Under the pieces are notes generated by a model that did no database searches, was not told where the DNA came from, and saw only the letters and a program-made list of their open reading frames with translations. The translations under genes and the position numbers were made by a program. Shown piece by piece: positions 6,142-13,775 of a DNA stretch of 14,582 nucleotides. This stretch comes from Candidatus Saccharibacteria bacterium UBA3723. GTDB lineage: Bacteria; Patescibacteriota; Saccharimonadia; Saccharimonadales; Saccharimonadaceae. Location of the stretch: contig DFHM01000014.1 of assembly GCA_002371895.1 (NCBI GenBank), positions 1-14,582 on the forward strand, read 5' to 3'. Numbering within the stretch: position 1 is the first letter of the stretch; each line of letters starts with the position of its first letter.

Positions 6142-7958
6142 TGGCAAAGAAACAACCACAGCTCAGCGCCGCTGATATTGCTGCACAAGCTCAGCTTCAA
6201 GAAGAAGTTGAAATTCAAAAAGCCTTTGAAACCGGTATTACCACCCTCCGTGACCTTATTTCGCCATCTTCTATCGAAATTCACTCGGATTATTTCCGCC
6301 TCGGTACTAAATACGGCCGCACTATCTATGTTTACGGCTATCCACGCTCACTTTATACTGGTTGGCTAAGCTCTATTATTAATATCGACGAAGTTATCGA
6401 TATTTCCATGTACATTTATCCAGTCGATACTGGCGTTATTATGAAGAACCTCCAAAAGAAGGTTACCCAGCTCGAAGCTAGCGCCAATATCAACAGTGAA
6501 AAGGGCAAAGTTCGTGACCCAGAGCTCGAAGCCGCTATCTCCGATGCCGAGGAACTTCGCGATCAGCTCCAGGTCGGCGCAGAAAAATTCTTCCGCTACG
6601 GCCTCTATGTCACAATTTATGCCGATTCTCTCGACGAGCTCCAGTTTGTCCAGCACAAGATCGAAACCATCTTTGGCCAGCAAATGGTCTTCAGTAAGGT
6701 AGCCTCCTCTCAGCAAGAGCAGGGCATGAACAGTACCATGCCTCAATGTACTGACCAACTTCAGATTCGCCGCAACATGAACACCGGCGCTATCTCTACT
6801 AGCTTCCCATTCACATCCGCAGACCTTACCCAGGAAAAGGGTATTCTTTACGGCATTAACATGCATAACAACGGTCTCGTTATCTTTGACCGCTTCTCAC
6901 TAGAGAACGCCAACATGGTCGTCTTCGCGAAGTCTGGTGCAGGTAAATCTTTCACCGTAAAGCTCGAAGCTCTTCGCTCTATGATGGTTGGCACCGAAGT
7001 TCTTATTATCGACCCAGAAAACGAGTACCAGAAGCTTTGCGACGCTGTAGGTGGCGCATATATTCGCCTCAGTCTCAACTCCGATGTTCGTATTAACCCA
7101 TTCGACCTTCCAAAAGTCGTCGACTCCGAAGATGCCAACGATGCACTTCGCTCGAACCTCGTTACACTTCACGGTCTATTCCGTTTGATGCTTGGTAGTG
7201 CAGCAGGTGGCGGAGCGATACTTTCACCAAACGAGGAAGCCGATCTCGACCAGGCATTAATCGATACCTATGCTCGTGCCGGTATTACAAATGACCCTCT
7301 CACACATACTTCGACTCCACCAACTATCATCAACTTGTTTGATACCTTGCTTCATATGGGTGGAACTGGTCCAAGCCTCGCACAGCGCTTACGTAAGTAT
7401 ACAACTGGTACCTTCGCCGGTATCTTCTCGCAGCAATCCAACATCGATATCAACAACCAGATGGTTGTCTTCAATATTCGCGACCTCGAGGATGAACTCC
7501 GCCCAGTCGCTATGTATATTGTTCTATCGCATATCTGGAACATTACCCGCGCCGATCAGAAGAAGCGTCTCCTCCTCGTAGATGAGGCCTGGCAGCTCAT
7601 GAAGTACGAAGATTCCGCAAACTTCCTCTTCAGTCTCGCTAAGCGCGCTCGTAAGTATTATCTTGGCCTTACAACCATTACTCAGGACGTTGAGGACTTC
7701 ATGTCATCAAAGATGGGTCGCGCCATCGTGGCGAACTCATCCATGCAGCTTTTGCTCAAGCAATCTTCATCCGCTGTCGATGTCCTTTCGGACGTCTTCA
7801 AGCTTACCGATGAGGAGCGCAAACGTCTCAGCAACTTCCCAGTCGGCCAAGGTCTATTCTTCGCTGGTCAAAACCACGTCCATATTCAAATCATTGCATC
7901 AGAAACCGAGGAAAGTCTCATTACGACGAACCCGGCCGCAAAAGAAAACGCCAGATAG
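6141..7958 (+). CDS. virB4: VirB4 T4SS ATPase
   Basis: A 605-residue cytoplasmic ATPase expected to energise pilus assembly and substrate transport at the membrane. Residues about 25-225 are the VirB4/TraC N-terminal domain (IHSDYFRLG, then YGYPRSLYTGWL), with a charged helical insert at about 105-150. The ATPase domain follows: Walker A as AKSGAGKS with Lys269 (first Gly replaced by Ala, allowed in this motif), a DPENEY segment after the next strand, Walker B as LLLVDEAW with Asp481-Glu482, and the TTITQDVEDF motif with Gln515. All catalytic elements are present, so it should be active. It overlaps the TraC-like gene by 1 nt and has a strong GAGGAGGAG ribosome site at 6124-6132. Position and sequence correspond to PrgJ of pCF10. 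Confidence 0.95.
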   Translation: MAKKQPQLSAADIAAQAQLQEEVEIQKAFETGITTLRDLISPSSIEIHSDYFRLGTKYGRTIYVYGYPRSLYTGWLSSIINIDEVIDISMYIYPVDTGVIMKNLQKKVTQLEASANINSEKGKVRDPELEAAISDAEELRDQLQVGAEKFFRYGLYVTIYADSLDELQFVQHKIETIFGQQMVFSKVASSQQEQGMNSTMPQCTDQLQIRRNMNTGAISTSFPFTSADLTQEKGILYGINMHNNGLVIFDRFSLENANMVVFAKSGAGKSFTVKLEALRSMMVGTEVLIIDPENEYQKLCDAVGGAYIRLSLNSDVRINPFDLPKVVDSEDANDALRSNLVTLHGLFRLMLGSAAGGGAILSPNEEADLDQALIDTYARAGITNDPLTHTSTPPTIINLFDTLLHMGGTGPSLAQRLRKYTTGTFAGIFSQQSNIDINNQMVVFNIRDLEDELRPVAMYIVLSHIWNITRADQKKRLLLVDEAWQLMKYEDSANFLFSLAKRARKYYLGLTTITQDVEDFMSSKMGRAIVANSSMQLLLKQSSSAVDVLSDVFKLTDEERKRLSNFPVGQGLFFAGQNHVHIQIIASETEESLITTNPAAKENAR

Positions 7959-7965
7959 AGAAGTA

Positions 7966-7994
7966 TTGACTTTTTAGTATATCTGTGCTATAAT
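7966..7994 (+). promoter_or_regulatory. Strong promoter between virB4 and a terminator
   Basis: TTGACT at 7966-7971, exactly 17 bp, then TATAAT at 7989-7994 with an extended TGC at 7986-7988. RNA should begin near 8001. This is one of the two best sigma-70-type matches in the window. Its RNA would run into the terminator at 8014-8047 within about 45 nt. Confidence 0.75.
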
Positions 7995-8013
7995 AATAGT
8001 ATATACATTACTT

Positions 8014-8047
8014 GCAAAAGTCCCCAAAAATCTTGGGGATTTTTTGC
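8014..8047 (+). terminator. Rho-independent terminator
   Basis: A perfect 7-bp stem, TCCCCAA (8021-8027) with TTGGGGA (8033-8039), 5-nt loop, followed by six T (8040-8045). The arms extend outward as GCAAAA (8014-8019) with TTTTGC (8042-8047). It probably ends the prgI-virB4 transcript, and because it sits downstream of the 7966-7994 promoter it could also act as an attenuator for the next gene. Confidence 0.85.
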
Positions 8048-8064
8048 ATTTTTCTCTTAAATAT

Positions 8065-8077
8065 TATAAAATATATA
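8065..8077 (+). promoter_or_regulatory. Possible weak -10 for the large membrane protein gene
   Basis: TATAAA (8065-8070) and TATATA (8072-8077) lie 12 and 5 nt before the ATG at 8083. A poor -35 (TTGCAT 8044-8049, 15-bp spacing) overlaps the end of the terminator. The region is very AT-rich, so these matches may be chance. Confidence 0.3.
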
Positions 8078-8082
8078 CATCT

Positions 8083-11000
8083 ATGGTCTCCACACCAAAT
8101 GATCGCCGCTACCGCGGCAAGCATGATCCATATAACAATATGGAAGAAGCTTCTATTCGCCCGGAAAACATTGCTAGGCAAGAGCTTTCCGAGGCAGAGA
8201 AGAGCGCTAGCAACAGACAAAATGTTAGCTCTCTAAGTTCTGTTAGCTCGCGCGAGACGACAAGGCGCGGCGTCAGTTCTATTTCTGATGCCACTACAGC
8301 CGCAAAAGCCTCCGAGCGTAACCAAACCTCCGACAGCTTCCGTAATTCCGTCCAAGGTCGCAGGAATCAGGGCAAAAAACGTGGTTTATTTAAGCGTATG
8401 GCTCCAATCGCAATTGTTGCCAGCTTAGTACTCGGCGGTGGCGCATTTTTCTACGGCGCACAGTCTATGCTTGGTCCACATCTTTCCGCGCTTTACACTA
8501 ATGCAACCGATGTTCAATTCAGCTCCTATAATTTCCGTAACTCCCGCCTTATGTCTTATATGCTCGATGGTGGCGGTCAGATCAAAATTAGTAATTTCAC
8601 CAAAAAATACACGACTTTTACTCCATACATGCAAAGCCGCCTCAAAAACAACGGCATCGAAGTTGGCCATCTCAATTCCAACGGCGATTTCGTTAGTGGC
8701 CAAGCAATTTTCGGCTCATCTACCGTCCTAAAATACGATGGCGAAATTATTGACGCCAATAGTTTCCAAGACGCTTTTGCCCGCAATGCAAACTTCCGCG
8801 AGTCATATTATGAAGCAAAGCGCGGCCGTATAGCCGGCTTCTTCGATGACGTCTCGATGAAATATTATGGCGACCGTGGCGCCACGCGTGATATTTTTGA
8901 CCAATACAAATCCACCGGCGACAACGACTTGGACACGGAGAATTTTAAAACCACCGTCTCCGACTATGTCGTCGGCTCAGATGGCTCAATTAATACCATT
9001 AGTCACGGCGTCGACGAAGAAACCCAAGAAGAATACAAACACGAAAACGGTGAAGACATTAATACAAGCAATATCGATGGCGACGCCCCAGAGGCAAAAG
9101 CACGTTCAATGGTAAACGGTATTGCATCAAAAGTTTCTGCAGTCGGTGTACCGGTTTGTTCCGCTTTACGTATCGCAAACCTTGCTGCCGTCGCAGTTTC
9201 CGCTTACCAAATTTACCAATCCATCGCATACTTCCTCAGCTTCATGGAACCAATCAGTAAAACCATGGCAGGGGAGGGCGATCAGGCCGCCATCAATGAA
9301 ACTCTCAACTTTATGACTTCGCAATATACGTCAGAAGTAAATTATGTTGATTCTGACGGCACCCAAAAGACCAAAAATGTTACCGGCTCAATGCTAGAAT
9401 CCACCGGCTCAAAATTGGTCATGGGTAGTACGCTCTCTCCACGCTCCGAGACCGAGCCTTATTCATTCTCAAACATCACAAAGGCCGCTACTACTATTGC
9501 TATCAGTACTGGCCTAACAACCACGGCATGTTCCGGCGTAATGGCCGCATCCGCAATCGTTTCACTCGCATCCGCAGGTGTGCCAGGCGGAAAACTTGCC
9601 ACCTTCGCAGTAGGCATGATTATGAAAACCGTTGGCGGCGTCATTATCACTGGTATCGTCGCTGCAATTGTCAGTGCCATCATCCCATACGTTGCAAAAA
9701 TCTTCGCAAGCAATATTTTTGAAACCTACACCGGCATCCCAGCTGGCGAATTATTCTCACAAGGCGCCGCTTCCGCAAACTTCTCGCTCGCAACCGAGGG
9801 TAGCGCATTAATGCCTTCCGACCAAAGCGCCGTCAAACAACAAAACCGCAATACAACATTAGCTCTCGCACAGGAAGCAGAAATCGACCGCCTCAACCGC
9901 AGCCCGCTCGATCCAACCAGCGCAAATACCTTTATGGGTTCGCTCTTATCAAAGTTTACCTACATGGCGTATTCCAATAATGCTATTAGTTCAATCGCGT
10001 CATTCAACAACGTCGCCGCAAACGCAATCCGCAAACTTACCCCAGCTTCATCCGCTGCAGACGAAGAATTAATGTACACTTCCAACTACCAAGAATGTAC
10101 AAACATGCCAGGCGCAATGTGCGACATGTATGATTTGCCAATTGTTACTAGCGATTTCTCAACTATCGATATCAAGCCAGATGACCCAACTTACCAAGCC
10201 GTCATCTCCCGTAACCTCGACAGTAACGGCGATATTATCGACAATTCCGAACTCGCAAAATTCATTAACTTCTGCAAAAACCGCAAATCTCCATGGGGCG
10301 TCAAAGACGCAAATATCCTCAACGCTCTCCAAACCGACTACGGTATCGTCGTAAACAATATCCCATACATTAATGACTTCCTAGACATCGTAAATGCCGC
10401 AGAAGACATCGCAAACGAACCATGGGCAACCGGCTCAACTTGTATGAATTCAGACGACAACCCACGTTGGGATAGCGAATTTAAATATTATCAACGCTAC
10501 ATTGAAGATATGCGCATCCTCGATAGCATGGAAGACGAAGTCGGCAATAATGAAAAGACCGTTTCTACTTCCGAAAAAATCGACAAAGGCCAAGCGCTCT
10601 CCAATCACTCAACTGTAACTTTCTATAGTTCCGCAGCTAGTGAAAACGGCGGCAATGCCGGCAAGAATGCAAGCAGCAAATATAACAACGGCAACCTAGC
10701 TGATGGACAAGTCGCAATCAGCCAAAGCGACCCAGAGTTATCCCTCGGTGATGTTATTTATATCGAAACAAGCGATTCTGGCGAAGGTTCCGCCGCAAAC
10801 AAACATTTCTACATCGTCACAGACACTGGCGCGGGTAGCGGTGGAGTTTCTGGTAACTATAATATCGACGTCTTCCATGACCCAGCTTCCGAAAATACTT
10901 CCGCACCATACGGCATGAGCAAAAATGCAAAAATCTACAAGATTGCATCTGGTGTATCATGGGAAGATTATCTAAAAAATTACAAAAACAAATCAATCTC

Positions 11001-11328
11001 ATTATTCAACGAGCTCGAAGTGAAAACATATTCAAACCCGATCCTCGCATACGAAGCTCGCTATGAAGCCGAGCATCCACTAGACATGTCGTTTGAAGGC
11101 ACCCTCGCGCGCATTTCTGGTATGACAAAAGACGACATCGCCTTCCTCAAGGAATATGTCCGCTATTCCACCGAAATCGCAAATTACGATCCTTCTGAAC
11201 GTTATAGCTTTGTCGAAGTAGCCGAGCCAGAACAAATCAGCTTCGAAGAAAATATTATTCCAGATTACAGCACAATTACCGTAAAGACAGATAATATCTT
11301 CATCGATAAAAGGAATTATCTTGTATGA
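8083..11328 (+). CDS. Large T4SS-associated membrane protein with C-terminal 3D-like lytic transglycosylase domain
   Basis: A 1081-residue protein, numbered from ATG 8083; an upstream in-frame TTG at 8044 falls in the terminator T-run and is rejected. Residues 1-105 are hydrophilic, basic and Ser-rich, probably cytoplasmic. A transmembrane helix spans about 107-129. Residues 130-350 form a domain I do not recognise. Hydrophobic segments lie at about 353-388 and in a cluster at about 468-545 with Ala/Gly/Ile-rich helices. A middle region contains two Cys (ECTNMPGAMC). From about 843 to 950 there is a pattern typical of the 3D domain: TFYSSAASENGG, then VAISQSDPELSLGDVIYIE, then TDTG with Asp914, then NIDVFHD with Asp929 and Asp933. 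3D domains are MltA/YuiC-like double-psi barrels that cleave peptidoglycan. The role of the rest is unknown; its position suggests a T4SS channel part that also opens the wall. The last 4 nt overlap the next gene. Confidence 0.7.
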   Translation: MVSTPNDRRYRGKHDPYNNMEEASIRPENIARQELSEAEKSASNRQNVSSLSSVSSRETTRRGVSSISDATTAAKASERNQTSDSFRNSVQGRRNQGKKRGLFKRMAPIAIVASLVLGGGAFFYGAQSMLGPHLSALYTNATDVQFSSYNFRNSRLMSYMLDGGGQIKISNFTKKYTTFTPYMQSRLKNNGIEVGHLNSNGDFVSGQAIFGSSTVLKYDGEIIDANSFQDAFARNANFRESYYEAKRGRIAGFFDDVSMKYYGDRGATRDIFDQYKSTGDNDLDTENFKTTVSDYVVGSDGSINTISHGVDEETQEEYKHENGEDINTSNIDGDAPEAKARSMVNGIASKVSAVGVPVCSALRIANLAAVAVSAYQIYQSIAYFLSFMEPISKTMAGEGDQAAINETLNFMTSQYTSEVNYVDSDGTQKTKNVTGSMLESTGSKLVMGSTLSPRSETEPYSFSNITKAATTIAISTGLTTTACSGVMAASAIVSLASAGVPGGKLATFAVGMIMKTVGGVIITGIVAAIVSAIIPYVAKIFASNIFETYTGIPAGELFSQGAASANFSLATEGSALMPSDQSAVKQQNRNTTLALAQEAEIDRLNRSPLDPTSANTFMGSLLSKFTYMAYSNNAISSIASFNNVAANAIRKLTPASSAADEELMYTSNYQECTNMPGAMCDMYDLPIVTSDFSTIDIKPDDPTYQAVISRNLDSNGDIIDNSELAKFINFCKNRKSPWGVKDANILNALQTDYGIVVNNIPYINDFLDIVNAAEDIANEPWATGSTCMNSDDNPRWDSEFKYYQRYIEDMRILDSMEDEVGNNEKTVSTSEKIDKGQALSNHSTVTFYSSAASENGGNAGKNASSKYNNGNLADGQVAISQSDPELSLGDVIYIETSDSGEGSAANKHFYIVTDTGAGSGGVSGNYNIDVFHDPASENTSAPYGMSKNAKIYKIASGVSWEDYLKNYKNKSISLFNELEVKTYSNPILAYEARYEAEHPLDMSFEGTLARISGMTKDDIAFLKEYVRYSTEIANYDPSERYSFVEVAEPEQISFEENIIPDYSTITVKTDNIFIDKRNYLV

Positions 11329-13775
11329 AAGAGCACCTAAAGAAATTCCTCAAAAGTCTTACTTTAGTTTTTGTTATGGCGATTACGATTTCTCATCCAG
11401 TAATTGCAGCCGATATGCCAGACACTCAAACACTCGATTTTTACAACCGCAACGGTATTTATTATTACAACCCAAACGGCTCATGTGATACCGAAGTAAA
11501 ATGTTCCAAAAATGACGGCACTGATCTCACAGTTATCGGTGACTCCATTCTTGCTGATGAGGCTACAAAAGAGAAGATGAAAGCAAAATTCGATAAGCTT
11601 TCAGACGATAATTATGACGCAAAAGTAAGCCGCACTTGGGGGCAGGGCCTAGAAGTCGCAAAGGGCATGAGACTAAAAGGCACTATCATTTATGAGCTCG
11701 GTTCAAACAACTCTGCGCCAGGTCTCACTCAAAAAGACATTAATGACCTCCTCGCTCTCGCCGGCCAACGCACGATTGTTTTAGTAACCAACTATGCCAC
11801 CGCCGCACAATATCAAGCAGGCTACAACCAAAACAATACGCTATTCAAAAAGAATGCTGATACAAACGATAAAATTATCGTTGCCGACTGGGCTTCGAAG
11901 GCCGCCGCCGAAAACGCAACGATGGACTCTATGACCGTCCATCCAGCCGATAATGCCGCACGCGATTTACTCGTCGATGTAATTTATGAAGCACTAAATA
12001 CTAACTGCGCCGCGGGCCGTGCAGTAATCAAAGGTTCAACTGCTGCCGAAAAAGTCTGGTCCGGCCTTACTTCACTTGGTTTTACCGACGAACAAACCGC
12101 CGGTATTATGGGCAATATGCAGCACGAGAGTAACTCGTTTAATCCGGTACAACATGAAGGTAGTCAATATAATCGCTATTGGCCAATGAACCTCGGCGGA
12201 AATTCCGAAATCGCCTATGGCCTTGGCCTTATTCAATGGTCATTTGGTCGCCGCGTAAATATGTACAATTACGTCAAAGAAAAAGCTCCAGATCTTCTAA
12301 AATACTTCAATAATCCAGACCAATACAGCAAGAAAGACGGCTCAATTTACGGCATGAATGGCGATCGCTTCATCCAAACCGTAGGCGACGAAGTCGCAAA
12401 CCAATTATATTCGCTAGAATTAACCTTCCTTTATGACGAACTCCAAAGTCATGGAAGCTATTCTGGTATTTTTAACCAGAATTCCGTTTTTGACTCCGCA
12501 AAATTCTTCCTCGAACACGTAGAAATTCCACAAAACCCAGTAATCTCCGCACATATGGAACGCGCTACTGACGCACAAAAATACTACAACCAATTCCATG
12601 GCAAAACTATTAGTGGTGGCGGGAGTAATGGTAGCGGAACCGTAGCATCCAACAGTAAATATCTTTCCGGCGACAACAAAGATTACGAAGGTAACCAAAT
12701 TCTAACCGACGACCAACTCACAAAGATCACAAACTACAAACCACTCTACGAAAAAATCGTTCAAGGCACCAAAGTTCCATGGCAAATCATGGCAACCCTC
12801 CATTACCTCGAAAACGGCCTCTCTCGTACGACGTCACATGATGGTCTTTGTAACGGTGGCCAGTGTAGTAATGGTATTTTTCAAGTAATAAACAAACAAT
12901 ATCCAGCTGGCATTGAAGTAGATGACGATCTCTTTGTCCAAATGGGTCAAGATGCGCTTGAAGAATTACGTGGCATCACGCAAGAAACCGACTTCAAAAA
13001 CGATGACGAAGTAAAGCTATTCTTCTTCACATACAACGGCAAGGCAGGGAAATATATCCAGCAAGCACGCGACCTCGGCTTTAATGAGACCGAAGCAAAT
13101 AATGGCGAAGGTTCACCATATGTCATGAACCGCGCCGACCGTCAACGCGATCCAAACTACAATAAGACAACCTGGGGCCAAATTAAACATGATTTTGGTC
13201 CGCTTGAATATCCAGCCAACCAACATTATGGTGCATTTATTATCTACCAGGTACTTGGCGGTGGCGGCTCAACTACTGGCTGTAGTAGCAGCTCAAACGG
13301 CGCAGGGAATATGGATCTCAATCAAACCGCACTTGACCTCGCCTGGCCAGTCGGAGACCCACATGTCGGCACTATGACGCCTACCGACAATTACAAACGC
13401 GCATATATCCAAGTTGGTCTTGATGGCATTATGCCAGGCGGCTCCAGCTGTGATGTCTTTGTTGCGACTGTCGCACGTTATTCTGGCGTCGACCCAGATT
13501 TTGCATGCTGTCACGTGGAAGGCACGCAGATTCCATATCTCGAAAAGTCTGATAAGTGGGAAGAGATAAAATATTCCGATCCAAGAGATACGTCATTCTT
13601 ACGACCTGGTGACGTCTTGACGGTACCTGGCCACATCAAGATGTATGTGGAAAAAGATGGCAAAGCTATGACCGCCCAGGCTTCCTACGGTGACCACTCC
13701 GGCGAATTAAGTAACGGCGTAAACCTCGTCGATAGCCTTGGTCGCGGTAACTATCGCGTCTGGCGTGCTAAATAA
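11325..13775 (+). CDS. Secreted multi-domain peptidoglycan-degrading protein (VirB1/PrgK-like)
   Basis: An 816-residue exported protein; signal peptide about 1-28 (KEHLKK, hydrophobic core, VIA-A). Four enzymatic modules are visible. (1) About 65-225, SGNH hydrolase-like: IGDS with Ser74, GSNN (126-129), and a VHP block with His206, as in peptidoglycan or sugar O-acetyl esterases. (2) About 240-425, phage-tail-lysozyme-like: MGNMQHES with likely catalytic Glu268, then AYGLGLIQWS. (3) About 450-640, SLT/lysozyme-like: PWQIMATLHYLENG with Glu496, then CSNGIFQVI. (4) About 663-816, NlpC/P60- or CHAP-like cysteine peptidase: GSSCDVFV with Cys709, then PGDVLTVPGHIKMYV with His770. Flexible Gly/Ser linkers (about 429-445 and 645-662) join modules 2-3 and 3-4. 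The ATG overlaps the previous stop (ATGA); AAAGGA at 11308-11313 is the ribosome site. Order and function recall PrgK of pCF10 and Orf14 of Tn916. Module names rest on motifs; activity is not shown. Confidence 0.85.
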   Translation: MKEHLKKFLKSLTLVFVMAITISHPVIAADMPDTQTLDFYNRNGIYYYNPNGSCDTEVKCSKNDGTDLTVIGDSILADEATKEKMKAKFDKLSDDNYDAKVSRTWGQGLEVAKGMRLKGTIIYELGSNNSAPGLTQKDINDLLALAGQRTIVLVTNYATAAQYQAGYNQNNTLFKKNADTNDKIIVADWASKAAAENATMDSMTVHPADNAARDLLVDVIYEALNTNCAAGRAVIKGSTAAEKVWSGLTSLGFTDEQTAGIMGNMQHESNSFNPVQHEGSQYNRYWPMNLGGNSEIAYGLGLIQWSFGRRVNMYNYVKEKAPDLLKYFNNPDQYSKKDGSIYGMNGDRFIQTVGDEVANQLYSLELTFLYDELQSHGSYSGIFNQNSVFDSAKFFLEHVEIPQNPVISAHMERATDAQKYYNQFHGKTISGGGSNGSGTVASNSKYLSGDNKDYEGNQILTDDQLTKITNYKPLYEKIVQGTKVPWQIMATLHYLENGLSRTTSHDGLCNGGQCSNGIFQVINKQYPAGIEVDDDLFVQMGQDALEELRGITQETDFKNDDEVKLFFFTYNGKAGKYIQQARDLGFNETEANNGEGSPYVMNRADRQRDPNYNKTTWGQIKHDFGPLEYPANQHYGAFIIYQVLGGGGSTTGCSSSSNGAGNMDLNQTALDLAWPVGDPHVGTMTPTDNYKRAYIQVGLDGIMPGGSSCDVFVATVARYSGVDPDFACCHVEGTQIPYLEKSDKWEEIKYSDPRDTSFLRPGDVLTVPGHIKMYVEKDGKAMTAQASYGDHSGELSNGVNLVDSLGRGNYRVWRAK

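Noticed and set aside
5290..7958. A frameshift splitting one VirB4 into two genes
   Set aside because: VirB4 has its own full N-terminal domain, both genes have good ribosome sites, and the first protein has its own low-complexity start; they are separate genes.
8044..8082. TTG-started N-terminal extension of the large membrane protein
   Set aside because: It begins in the T-run of the terminator, has no ribosome site, and ATG 8083 gives a normal hydrophilic start.
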